Of a stretch of DNA of 12,500 nucleotides, positions 1-8,123 are shown in pieces (position 1 is the stretch's first letter; every line of letters begins with the position of its first letter). The stretch comes from Leishmania martiniquensis. Taxonomy: Eukaryota > Euglenozoa > Kinetoplastea > Trypanosomatida > Trypanosomatidae. Made by a program: the position numbers and the translations under genes. The notes beneath the pieces were generated by a model. That model saw only the letters and a list, made by a program, of their open reading frames with translations. It did not search any database and was not told the origin of the DNA. The DNA lies in NCBI RefSeq assembly GCF_017916325.1, contig NC_090171.1, positions 92,501 through 105,000 of the forward strand. The letters run 5' to 3'.

Positions 1-692
1 CGGATCCAGTCAGCTGGTCAGCATCGATGAAGAGGAAGGCCCGCACACACCTACACAGTCACATACACGATAGGCGCGCGCACACATTCTGCAAGTCTGC
101 AGGCGAAGAGCTCGTCCCCTCTGAAACGGAAACGAAAGAGAAGGCGGCAGTGAGGACACCACCATGGGAGAGAGCCACGGCTCTCCACCACAACGTCCCT
201 AATAGTGAGGTTTGGGTCATCGTTGCATTTCCTGTAGACCTCTCTGCTCATACGCGCCCCACCTTGCTCGCTGTGATCGCATGTCCGCATCGCGGACTAT
301 CTCGCTGACAGAGCGCGGTCAGATACGGGCCGTAGGAAAAGGCTGTAATGGAAAAAGGTATGCATCTGTGTGCGCAAGGATACTGAGCAAGAGCGCACAC
401 AACAAAAGAGGACTGCAGACTGTGCAGCCCATCAAGTGAGAGCGAAAACAGAGGACGTAAAGCCACCCATGCATTGAAGCGAAAAGGGTCGCGCCAAGTC
501 TTACGTCAACGAAGACAAAGCAGCATGCGAGCGGAACACGCATACGCACTTCTCGTCAAGTTCAGCACCGCGCACGGCAGAGTATTTTTATTTTCTTGCC
601 TTCTAATGCATCGCTTCACTCGATTTTTCTTCGGGTGTGTGCGTGTGTCGGTGTGCGATCGATTCAAAGACGCATGTGCGTGCGCATAGGCC

Positions 693-807
693 CTTTTGAG
701 GCGAGTTGAGAAGGGGGCGTGAAGCTGCACAGAAGAGGAAGACAAAGCGAGAGAGAGAGAGAAGGGGAGAGAGGGAAAAGGGAGAAGAAAGAGCGAAGAA
801 GTGCGTC
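693..807 (-). promoter_or_regulatory. Strong minus-strand polypyrimidine block, possible splice signal for a gene left of the window
   Basis: The plus strand is almost pure purine here, including a (GA)7 run at 749-762, so the minus strand is a long polypyrimidine tract. The first AGs downstream on the minus strand are at 726-725 and 694-693. No believable ORF follows within the remaining 690 bases, so any gene served by it would start beyond the left edge with a long leader. Confidence 0.35.
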
Positions 808-1449
808 GTCCCATTCGCATGATCGAACAGCACCAAGCGGAGAGAGGAGAGAAACGCCTTCGAAAACGAATATGAATTTTCTCTGTGTGTGTGTGAGCCA
901 AAAGAAATCGTTTTCTGAAAGGGAAACAAAAACGAAATGATAAAGAGGGCAGAGAGAGGGAAAGGGGAGGGGAGGGCGAACCAAAGACACATCAACTTGA
1001 AGAACAACACGGCGATGCAGTCTGCTGTCGGTGGACATAAACAGATTTACTTCAGTAAAACGCCTCGTCGCACGCCTTCATGTGTGTAAGCGCATGGGGG
1101 AGGAGAGGGGAGCTTTTGCTCGATGGTGTGCCCGCTTTCTCCTTCCAGTGAATCCCGCAGAGATGACGATCGAGCTGATGCAGCTGGTGTGCCGTAGCTA
1201 CCATACCCTCACTCATCCGTGACCGAGCATCCTTGTATCCGCCGCCTGATGGCGCCGCCGCACATGAAACGCCCATAGAAGCGAAGCAAGGGCGCTATAG
1301 AAGGGAAAAAAGGCGCCGCTGACGCGCAGCCGCAAAGTGCGGGCGATACGCGAACGGGAGAGGAGGACACACAAGCACAGGAGAGAAAGAGAGAGGAGGC
1401 GCTGCGTCGGCATCAAAAGTTGCACTGCCGACACTCACGGGGGCTCTGA

Positions 1450-1741
1450 CTTTTCCGCTTCTCTGCTGCTCCCTTCTCCTCCTTCAGGAGTCTCAGTTCC
1501 CACGGCACGCTCAATGACAGACCGCGCCAACGACGAAAGCGGAGGGCGACTGCCGATGGAGAAGCAGACGTGGGCCCACAACCTATGGTGCAAGTTATGT
1601 CACTCTGCCAGGAAGGAGACGAACGGGTCCGCGAGTGCGGCGATGCACAACCGCTGGTCGATCTCCATCTCCCCACGTCACCTCGGCGGCCTCGCACGAC
1701 GCCTCCCCCACCCACCCTCCGCCAGGCTGCGCGCGAGCTGA
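1450..1741 (+). other. Plus-strand polypyrimidine-CAG signal followed by a 75-codon ORF
   Basis: At 1450-1485 the plus strand is a good polypyrimidine tract ending CTTCAG (AG at 1486-1487). The first ATG, at 1514, opens a 75-codon frame (MTDRANDESGGRLPMEKQTW..., with a CKLC pair) that stops at 1741. This is the arrangement of a short trans-spliced gene, but on the opposite strand to all five genes. The C-terminal half is Arg/Pro/His-rich and looks non-coding, and two other frames are open across the same bases. I treat it as a possibility only. Confidence 0.15.
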
Positions 1742-1834
1742 CTCGAAATCGGTGCCTCATGTATCTACGAAGATGATCACACCCGCGAATGAAATATATG
1801 TGGTTGGCTAGGCACAGATCTGCGAAGCACTTTT

Positions 1835-2110
1835 GAAGTGCAAAGTCAAGGGAACTCGTCCTTTTTCGATGCGTCCCGCCCCGCGCCCTCTATGCCCCGC
1901 AGCGGGCGAGTCGAGCTCCACTCGATCCTCCCCGCCATTCCACACAGACCCACCAGATGGGGTGCAAGGCAGTCATCGCAGGCACGCGGTACGGCGGCCC
2001 GTCACCTCAGCCATCGGTGCACCGCCTCGGACTCAAATCCTGCCCATGCACCCCCAGCTGGCAGGTCGCTTTACACCCGCTGAGGGGGGCTCACCTCCCC
2101 CCTTCTCTTC
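1835..2110. repeat. Possible degenerate SIDER-type retroposon remnant (xylulokinase 3' region)
   Basis: This GC-rich, non-coding block sits where Leishmania SIDER elements usually lie, in a 3' UTR. It shares a short block (CACCCCCAGCTG followed by a GCTTtACaCC-like stretch near 2048-2082) with the region at about 7948-7990 downstream of the TFIIS-like gene. The similarity seen by eye is short, and I could not verify the SIDER 79-bp hallmark. Confidence 0.2.
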
Positions 2111-2199
2111 TCACGTCGCCGACAGCGAAGGACAGGGAGAGACAAACCGCAAAGAGAAGAGGAGCTGAAAACCGGCAAACAGAGGGAGAGAGAGAAACA

Positions 2200-2209
2200 G
2201 GGGGGGGGG
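2200..2209. repeat. G10 homopolymer (C10 on the coding strand)
   Basis: Ten consecutive G on the plus strand, 52 bases beyond the xylulokinase stop codon. On the transcript this is a C10 tract early in the 3' UTR, followed by a CT-rich stretch. Confidence 0.9.
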
Positions 2210-2261
2210 CGAAGAAGCGGCGGAACACGCGCCGAGGACACCCGCCCTCAAACGGTGCAGC

Positions 2262-3725
2262 TTACAGCTTGGCGTTCATGACTGGCTTTAGCCGCTTGTA
2301 CAGCTCTTCGAAAATCACGCGCCGCTTTTTGTACTGGTTGTGCTTCTTCCTGTCGGGTATGTGGGTCTCCTTCAGCGGAAGGTGCGGCAACAGCTCCTCT
2401 AGGGGCCGCTTCTCGATGGCTATCTGCGCGAGGCGGCAGGCGCCGAGGGCTGGGCCGACCTCCGAGCCGACGCAATAGTTCATGGGGTAACCGCTGACAT
2501 CAGCTAGCATCTGGCGCCAGAAGTGGCTGCGCGAGCCACCGCCGATAAGGGCAATGCTAGTCGGCTGCACACCGCAACGGTGCACAGCGTCCATGCCGTG
2601 AGCCATGGCGAAGCTAACGCCCTCCAACACCGCGCGCGCCAACTCCGGTCGGCCGTGGTGGGAGGTAAGGCCGAAGAAGACACCTTTCGCGTTTGGGTCG
2701 TTGTGCGGCGTGCGCTCGCCGGCGAGGTAAGGCAGGAAGTACACGGGACGATCGTCGAAGCTCTTTGACTTCGTCGCCTCACTCACGAACTCGTCGACAC
2801 TGCTGCACCCTGTCAGCTTAGCCGCCCAGTTCAGACACGCGGCGCAGCTGAGGATGACTGACATCAGGTGCCAGCGCTGCGGAAGCGCATGGCAGAAGCT
2901 GTGCACCGCCTCCTTCGTGTTGTAGTGGAAGCCGTCCGAGACGACGAAGTACACGCCTGACGTACCGATCGAGAGCATCGCCTGGCCCGGCTTGAAGACA
3001 CCAGCACCAACGGCGCCCGCTTCGTTATCGCCGCCACCTCCCACCACCGGCACGCGGTTCATGTTCCAGCGCTTCGCCACATCCGCCGACAGCCTGCCGG
3101 TGATCTCCGACCCCTCATACAGCTTCGGCATGTTGGCGCGGCTGAGCCCGGTGGCCCGCAGGATGTCGTCATCCCAATCACGCTTACCCGTGTTCATCCA
3201 CATAGAGCCGGAGGAGTCGGACATCTCGGAGGCGAAGTCGCCAGTCATGAGGAAGCGAATGTAGTCCTTTGGGAGCAGCACTCTGGCCACTTTGGCAAAG
3301 ACCTCTGGCTCGTGTTTCTTCACCCACAGGAGCTTGCCAGCCGTGAAGCCGGGCATCATTAAGTTGCCGGTCACCTCGCGTGACTTCGGCACTGCCTTCT
3401 CAAGCTCCTCGCACTCGCGGTAGCACCGGCCGTCGCACCACAGAATGCACGGGCGCAGTACCTTGTGGTTCTTGTCGAGGAGCGTGGCTCCGTGCATCTG
3501 ACCAGACAGGCCGATTGCGCGGACGCTGCTCATGTCCTGGCGCTTCATGAGCTCGTTCATGGCGATATGGATGGCCGTCCACCACGAGGCAGGGTCTTGC
3601 TCATTCCACAGCGGATGCGCGCTTGACACCGTGAGGGGGGCCGAGGCGCTGTCGACGATCTCTCCGTCGCAATTCATCAGGGCAACCTTTACGCCCGACG
3701 TGCCTATGTCGATACCGGCGTACAT
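2262..3725 (-). CDS. XK: Xylulokinase (D-xylulose kinase), FGGY family, probably glycosomal
   Basis: This 487-residue FGGY sugar kinase should phosphorylate D-xylulose with ATP to D-xylulose 5-phosphate, feeding the pentose phosphate pathway. It can be followed by eye along nearly its whole length against E. coli XylB (484 residues). Visible landmarks are the N-terminal phosphate-binding IDIGTSG (residues 5-11, with Asp6), MHGATLL (77-83), the first FGGY signature around GFTAGKLLWVKKH (126-138), the catalytic-base Asp233 in GGGGDN at the same position as in XylB, GTSG (254-257), the second FGGY signature (348-368) and IGGGSRS (394-400). No key residue is missing. The start is secure because the first residues align with the start of XylB. 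The protein ends in AKL, a canonical PTS1, beyond the point where XylB stops, so import into glycosomes is expected. The strong similarity to a bacterial enzyme suggests lateral acquisition. Similarity is from memory of the family, not a search. Confidence 0.95.
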   Translation of the reverse strand: MYAGIDIGTSGVKVALMNCDGEIVDSASAPLTVSSAHPLWNEQDPASWWTAIHIAMNELMKRQDMSSVRAIGLSGQMHGATLLDKNHKVLRPCILWCDGRCYRECEELEKAVPKSREVTGNLMMPGFTAGKLLWVKKHEPEVFAKVARVLLPKDYIRFLMTGDFASEMSDSSGSMWMNTGKRDWDDDILRATGLSRANMPKLYEGSEITGRLSADVAKRWNMNRVPVVGGGGDNEAGAVGAGVFKPGQAMLSIGTSGVYFVVSDGFHYNTKEAVHSFCHALPQRWHLMSVILSCAACLNWAAKLTGCSSVDEFVSEATKSKSFDDRPVYFLPYLAGERTPHNDPNAKGVFFGLTSHHGRPELARAVLEGVSFAMAHGMDAVHRCGVQPTSIALIGGGSRSHFWRQMLADVSGYPMNYCVGSEVGPALGACRLAQIAIEKRPLEELLPHLPLKETHIPDRKKHNQYKKRRVIFEELYKRLKPVMNAKL

Positions 3726-3732
3726 GACTGCT

Positions 3733-3799
3733 CTTCAAAAATAGAGGTTGAGCCGGGGGAAGGACAAGAGAGAGAGAGACGGAAGAGGACGGGAAGAGT
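3733..3799 (-). promoter_or_regulatory. Candidate polypyrimidine tract and trans-splice acceptor for xylulokinase
   Basis: On the minus strand, about 60 nt of mostly C and T, including a CT dinucleotide run, contain no AG until 3734-3733. This gives a 7-nt leader before the ATG at 3725, short even with the added spliced leader. Further AGs follow at 3732-3731 and 3729-3728. A second tract at 3953-3906 with an AG at 3905-3904 would give a more typical leader of about 178 nt with no upstream ATG. Both may be used. Confidence 0.5.
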
Positions 3800-4081
3800 G
3801 CCGACGAGCGCCTGAGCTTCGGTTCGTTCCCTTTTTTCTTTGTTCGTCTCCTCTGTCGTTCGACCCCGAGTGGAACGCACGCGGACAGACCGTCGAGAGA
3901 GCACTTTTGCGTAAAGGGAGCGGAGGGGGCAGAAGGAGAAGAGGAGAGCAGTTGGCGGAGGCTGGCCCAGATAGACAAGGCTGCGACGAGACTAGAGCCG
4001 ATCTGCGTGAGGGGCGGCAGTGTGTACGAGGAAAGCAGCGACGAAAACGACGGGAACGATGGGAAACGACGATTTCGCCCA

Positions 4082-4097
4082 TGTGTGTGTGTGTGTG
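4082..4097. repeat. (TG)8 microsatellite
   Basis: Eight uninterrupted TG units on the plus strand ((CA)8 on the transcript) in the presumed 3' UTR of the CH-like gene. Such repeats are common in Leishmania intergenic DNA and vary in length between strains. Confidence 0.9.
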
Positions 4098-4588
4098 CCG
4101 TGGCGCGGAGCAGTGGTAGGTGGAGGATGGCGAATGGGTTAGGAGAGAGACAGTTCGATAGCGAGCCGTCGAGGCGCAGCAGTACGCGCCAACCTCAGGA
4201 CAGACAAAGCGAAACATATAAGCAGTGGGGAGCGGAAGAGGGCAGTGCTCAGGAGGAAAAGAAAATAGCGTACTGCGCCAGCCACTCCCGCAGCCGCTGG
4301 AGACGGTCGAGGCGGGCTTCCCCCCACCTGCTGGAGCGCGATCACTTACGTGCAGCCGAGACGGAGTGGGATCGCGCATGTGTTCGAGACGGCAGTCAAG
4401 GCATCCAGCTGAGATGCGTCGAGGCATTGATCAGTGGCAACTCAGACGGACCTGGTGGGGACTGTGCGAGCGTCACCCCCATTCCCGAAGGGGTGCTGCC
4501 TCCCCCGCATGCACGCGAAGCAGCGCCGCAGCGAATGCAAGTAGAAAAGAGGAGCAGACGAAAGAGAAGGCAAGCCCACCAGGAGTCA

Positions 4589-7015
4589 TTATACTGCATG
4601 GTGAGCGTGTCGTAGGTGCGGCAGGCAGTAGTGGCGCCGCATCCCCTGCAGCACCGCCACCACACCCTCCACCCTCCCTTCCGTCAGCGCCTCGTCTAGC
4701 AAGGCGACATCGAAGACAATGCCGGCATTGAAGCGAAGGAATTCGAGGCAGCGTCGCACGTTGAAGATCTTCGCGGGCTTCTTGGAAGTGGGCCGCACAC
4801 ATTCGAGGAACGAGCAGCGGCGGCGCTCTAACCGCCCAATCAAGTAGGCGAGAACGACGCCGTCGGAAAAGATGAGGCAGGGATTCTGCCACATGAAGGT
4901 GCTGGCATCGAAGACAAAGGACTCGTCGGCAGCACTGTAGCGGTAATCGGCACCCAGCTGCTGGCGCAACCAGCCACACAGCCCGCCGCGGCCTTGAGGT
5001 TTGTCGGGGGGCACCGATTCGCTCAGGGCAACAGAAGGGCTGCAGCTCGCCGAGACCGGAAAAGGGCGCGGGCTCAGCGAGCGAGGAGGAGGTGATCTCA
5101 GTGCGCTCGGGCAGAAAGCGTCTCGGGCAATGGTGGCTGATGTCTGCGCCAATGGAGCTGGAGACGAGGAAGATGACAACGATGCCCTGGCAGCCTTCGT
5201 CTTTAGCGCGCTGCTCGAGACCTTGGCAGGTGTGCCGCCCGCCGGGGAAACTGCAGCAGTGTTCAGCAGCGCGGGGCACACGTCAAGCGGCAGCGCCGTT
5301 CCCTCGATAGCAGCGCGCACGTGGAGGAGGAGATGAAGGATGTGTACACGGTCACCTCGAATAACCGCCGCGACGGACTCCTCGGAGATGAGCGGCAGCG
5401 GCAACTTATTCACCAGAGTCGCCTGAAAGCTATGCAAGGCACTTGCGATGTTGGACGCGCAGCAGGCAACGGTGCGGGGAGTTGCGAAGAAGAGCTGGCC
5501 GACTGAGGAGGTCGCAGCCTCCTTCGCCACCGCCTCGGCTCCGCTTCGCCGGGAAAGGAGCACCAATAGCACGCCGTTGCAAAGGTATGGCCACACCGAT
5601 GGCACGCTCAAAGACGGCGGCGCCGCAGGCCGGGATACCAGCTCAGACCACTTCGCCATATACGGCGCGGCGGTCGCTGTGGGTATGAGGCACTCGTCCC
5701 CCGGTAAGTGGTGGACCGAGCGGTCGGGCAGTACTCCCCACGCGTGCAGGAAATGCCCACACGCCGCCTCTGCAGCTGCAAGTTCGGCGGGTGGGACAGA
5801 CACGTAGTCGGCTCTGTCGGCGGGGGGCTGCCAGCACATGTGCGGCTTCCACCGAGGCAGCTCCTCGGGAGCTGGCAGGTAGGTGGCGATGAGGTGCAGA
5901 AAGAGAGAAAGCAGCGCTGTTGGAGAGAGACGCAGGTAAACCTCCTCCGGCGTCATCATCCAAGCAGCTGGAGGGACCAGCTCTTGCGCCGCGCTGGGGG
6001 TGCTGCGAAGGACAGCGAGCGCTACTGTGTAGTTCACGCGCACTTCGTTCAATGTTCGTGGGCAGCGGCAAGGAACTGGGTCGGAGATCGACAGCCCGCC
6101 GCCCTCTCTGAGGGTCGAGACAAGTTGGCAGAGCGCAGTTCCGTTCAAGACGGCGTCGCTGAAGGCGTGAGGCACCATCGCGGACGCGTTCTCGACTTCC
6201 ATGACAGAGATGATGTTCATGCGGTAGAGGTAGTCGCGAACCGCACGGCGCAACTCGGCGTCTTGCGGGCCCGCGGTGCGCCGACGCCACTCACCGGATG
6301 CAGACGTAGACAGTAAGCCAGCAGCGCGACGTTCCATGTCAGCGTAAAGCTTCCGTGCAAGCGGAGGGAGGCGTGCGAGATCAACCACTGCACGCGAAGC
6401 TCCCGAGAAGCCCACGTGCAGCGCCGCCGTCGCTGAATGAGTTTGAGCTGCTGATGAAACAATAGCAGCAGCGGCCGTCTCACTTCTTGCTCGCGGCGCT
6501 CCAGCAGGGGCACCGCGTTCGACAAGTTTCGCTGGCGCTTCATCTGAAGAAGTTTCCCTCTTGACAGTATCTGCGGCGGCTGGCGCGAGGATGTTTGTAC
6601 GGGCGGTGAATACAACTCGCTTGATGGGGGTCGAGAGCGGGATTGCGCCACTGGAGGGCTTCTCATTCGTCGCCTTGGAGTGCAAGCAGCTTTGCGTGCC
6701 TGCCGCTGTGGGCAAATTGGCCAGGGAGCCGCTCATGTGTCTGTTGGGGACGTCATCACCACTATGGGCCACGTCGGGAGAAAACTCTACGCCTGTCAAT
6801 GGAGCCGTGGCTAAAGGCGAGAAGCGAAACCTCGGCTTCTCAGCAGTGCCTTTTCGGCCTGGGCAGTGGTGGTGACATCCTTCGCGCGCTGCCCCTATTT
6901 TACGGTCAGCTGTGCGTTGAAGACGCGCCTGCGCGTCCGATGACCGTCGCAGCTCACCAAGATTCGCCCGCAGCTCTTCAATGAGCCTCTGGGTTACCGC
7001 GTAGATGTTCGTCAT
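4589..7015 (-). CDS. Conserved hypothetical protein with coiled coil and three calponin-homology-like modules
   Basis: This is an 808-residue protein counted from the ATG at 7015. The open frame extends 25 codons further upstream only to a TTG, so 7015 is the first in-frame ATG. A short amphipathic helix (about residues 3-30, LIEELRANLGELRR) suggests a coiled coil. A low-complexity Ala/Ser/Pro stretch runs to about residue 220. Three segments then share a calponin-homology-like plan: about 257-380 (FSDAVLNGTALCQLVSTL, later LSLFLHLIATYLP), about 420-571 (PYLCNGVLLVLLSRRSG, later IRGDRVHILHLLLHVRAAI) and about 677-797 (FSDGVVLAYLIGRL, later GRVEGVVAVLQGM). A Ser/Pro-rich linker (about 590-670) separates the second and third. 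CH domains bind actin, microtubules or signalling partners, so a cytoskeletal or flagellar role is plausible but only inferred. The modules are divergent and could be another helical fold. I do not recognise a named orthologue. Confidence 0.8.
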   Translation of the reverse strand: MTNIYAVTQRLIEELRANLGELRRSSDAQARLQRTADRKIGAAREGCHHHCPGRKGTAEKPRFRFSPLATAPLTGVEFSPDVAHSGDDVPNRHMSGSLANLPTAAGTQSCLHSKATNEKPSSGAIPLSTPIKRVVFTARTNILAPAAADTVKRETSSDEAPAKLVERGAPAGAPRARSETAAAAIVSSAAQTHSATAALHVGFSGASRAVVDLARLPPLARKLYADMERRAAGLLSTSASGEWRRRTAGPQDAELRRAVRDYLYRMNIISVMEVENASAMVPHAFSDAVLNGTALCQLVSTLREGGGLSISDPVPCRCPRTLNEVRVNYTVALAVLRSTPSAAQELVPPAAWMMTPEEVYLRLSPTALLSLFLHLIATYLPAPEELPRWKPHMCWQPPADRADYVSVPPAELAAAEAACGHFLHAWGVLPDRSVHHLPGDECLIPTATAAPYMAKWSELVSRPAAPPSLSVPSVWPYLCNGVLLVLLSRRSGAEAVAKEAATSSVGQLFFATPRTVACCASNIASALHSFQATLVNKLPLPLISEESVAAVIRGDRVHILHLLLHVRAAIEGTALPLDVCPALLNTAAVSPAGGTPAKVSSSALKTKAARASLSSSSSPAPLAQTSATIARDAFCPSALRSPPPRSLSPRPFPVSASCSPSVALSESVPPDKPQGRGGLCGWLRQQLGADYRYSAADESFVFDASTFMWQNPCLIFSDGVVLAYLIGRLERRRCSFLECVRPTSKKPAKIFNVRRCLEFLRFNAGIVFDVALLDEALTEGRVEGVVAVLQGMRRHYCLPHLRHAHHAV

Positions 7016-7019
7016 GGCC

Positions 7020-7142
7020 TCAAATGTGTGCACCTGCGGTTCTATGCATGCGCGCCGCGGGTCTCGGCGATTTGAACTGTTTACTTTCAATGCTGTCTAT
7101 GTAGGCGGATATGTGTAAGCCTATGCATGTGTCCTCCTCCAT
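7020..7142 (-). other. Upstream ORF (40 codons) ending 4 nt before the CH-like gene's ATG
   Basis: An ATG at 7142 opens a 40-codon frame beginning MEEDTCIGL and ending at a TGA at 7022-7020. Four bases then separate it from the ATG at 7015, in a different frame. If the transcript begins near 7222, ribosomes scanning from the cap would meet this ATG first, so it could lower or regulate translation of the main protein. It is conditional on where the splice site lies, and a downstream splice site would remove it. Confidence 0.35.
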
Positions 7143-7222
7143 GAGCGTTGCCCCGGCTTCTGTGTCGCGTCTATGCGGCTCTCCTGCGTCGCGTGTGTGA
7201 GCGTCTCTTTCTCTCGGTCTAT

Positions 7223-7255
7223 CTGTGTGAGTGGATGGGTGTAGAAGCGGGAAAC
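7223..7255 (-). promoter_or_regulatory. Candidate trans-splice acceptor upstream of the CH-like gene
   Basis: The minus strand reads as a moderately pyrimidine-rich stretch ending in CACACAG, with the AG at 7224-7223. It would give a 5' leader of about 207 nt that contains a 40-codon upstream ORF. The tract is interrupted by A residues, so this is weaker than the signals of the other genes. Another possible tract lies at about 7565-7528. Confidence 0.3.
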
Positions 7256-7639
7256 TTGCATTGCTTTTGTAGGCGCCCAAACGTGTACAGGCAGGCCAGC
7301 ATGCCTACACTTTCGTCCTGCGAAGGGTGAGCCGTAATGAGCCGAGCGCGGCCCTCTTCTCAGCGACACGCTCGCTCAGCTCGCACACCTTTCTGTGGTC
7401 GCGCTCGGCGAGCACCGGAGAATGCGAGGGCGCGTGCTAGTCAGTGTGCAACGCGAGAAATTGTTCCACGCCCTCGTTCTTTGCGAGCAGAAGCGTACGC
7501 GAGCAGCTCGGCACCCGCATTCCACGCGGGCGGAAGATGCGAAGATGACGAGTGAGAGGCGACAGTGTTGCTCCTCTGCCTCCCTCGGCGTCGCCAGAAG
7601 GCCGGGGGACGTATTAGCAAAACGAGACAAGCGCAATAT

Positions 7640-8010
7640 GAGCGCACGCGCCCAGTGGGGTGTGCGTGCGGCACTTCGTGGTCATCCACCTCTTGTATCT
7701 GGTTAGCATGGCCGCCCCGCCAGCCGCCCCAGCACACGCGCACATACCATCTGCCTCTGCACTGGCCTCTGCGCGCCAAGAATAAAGGCGGAGCCTTCAC
7801 ACTGTGCCCGAGAGGACAAGCCCAGAAGGCACCCCTGCGCGCCCTCCCCTCGCGATGCTCACGAGCAGGAGATCGGCCGCGGCTGTCCTTTCGCTTCTCT
7901 TCTTGGTGCGACCGCTACATCATCGGCGGCCCGGTTTGCCTTCAGTGACGCACCCCCCAGCTGAGCCGGCCACTCCGCTTACCGGCCGAGTCGCCCGCGC
8001 TGCCCTCAAG
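7640..8010. repeat. Possible degenerate SIDER-type retroposon remnant (TFIIS-like gene 3' region)
   Basis: A GC-rich block without a credible ORF lies in the presumed 3' UTR of the TFIIS-like gene. It has a different texture from the GA/CT-rich intergenic sequence elsewhere and shares a short CACCCCCCAGCTG-centred block with the region at 1835-2110. Position and texture fit a SIDER element, but assignment is by general resemblance only. Confidence 0.22.
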
Positions 8011-8123
8011 CTTTTACTCGAGGGAGGGGGCTGCCAAGTGAGTTTGGCGCCCCGCGTCGCCGGCGCCTCTAAGAGTGCAGCGATGGCGTCCGCAATGAAG
8101 GAGGTGGAAAAAAGATGAGCAGG

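Larger units (their letters stand above)
1..2261. other. Gene-poor region downstream of xylulokinase
   Basis: No ORF here has family resemblance or convincing composition on either strand. From right to left it would hold the xylulokinase 3' UTR (C10 tract on the coding strand near 2205, then a GC-rich possible retroposon remnant at about 1835-2110), a stretch with plus-strand ORFs at about 1450-1780, and purine/pyrimidine-asymmetric sequence at 720-980 with GA and GT repeats. The far left (1-690) shows only short shadow ORFs. It may contain the 5' leader of the next gene. Confidence 0.6.
3726..4588. other. Intergenic region between the CH-like gene and xylulokinase
   Basis: About 860 bases with no credible gene. 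It holds the 3' UTR of the CH-like gene, a (TG)8 microsatellite at 4082-4097 and, nearest the xylulokinase start, two minus-strand polypyrimidine tracts. The long open frames here encode only translated tract sequence rich in Ser, Pro, Leu and Arg. Confidence 0.7.
7143..8123. other. Intergenic region between the TFIIS-like and CH-like genes
   Basis: Nearly 1 kb with no credible gene. Reading along the transcript it begins with the TFIIS-like 3' UTR and a GC-rich possible retroposon remnant (about 8010-7640), then a weak polypyrimidine stretch near 7565-7528, and finally the presumed leader of the CH-like gene. Short open frames on both strands lack recognisable features. Confidence 0.6.

Noticed and set aside
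506..1038. Minus-strand open frames of 124-135 codons
   Set aside because: They are translations of the polypyrimidine block in different frames (Ser/Leu/Phe/Pro runs), and they overlap one another.
2020..2050. tRNA-like T-arm (GGACTCAAATCC)
   Set aside because: The stem does not pair over five bases around a seven-base loop, and no acceptor, D or anticodon arms could be found.
3735..4427. Minus-strand open frame of 230 codons starting with ATG
   Set aside because: It runs through the intergenic splice tracts, ends inside them, and has low-complexity Ser/Pro/Arg composition with no domain.
4007..4731. Plus-strand open frames of 202 and 168 codons
   Set aside because: They lie opposite the 3' UTR and end of the CH-like gene, overlap each other, and have Arg/Ser/Gly-biased composition.
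4473..6290. Further frames within the CH-like gene (268 codons at 4473-5279 minus, 215 codons at 5643-6290 minus, 202 codons plus at 5708-6316)
   Set aside because: GC-rich shadow frames of a real gene; only the main frame carries the repeated CH-like pattern.
7016..7090. N-terminal extension of the CH-like gene to 7090
   Set aside because: The codon at 7090-7088 is TTG and there is no in-frame ATG before 7015; non-ATG starts are not expected here.
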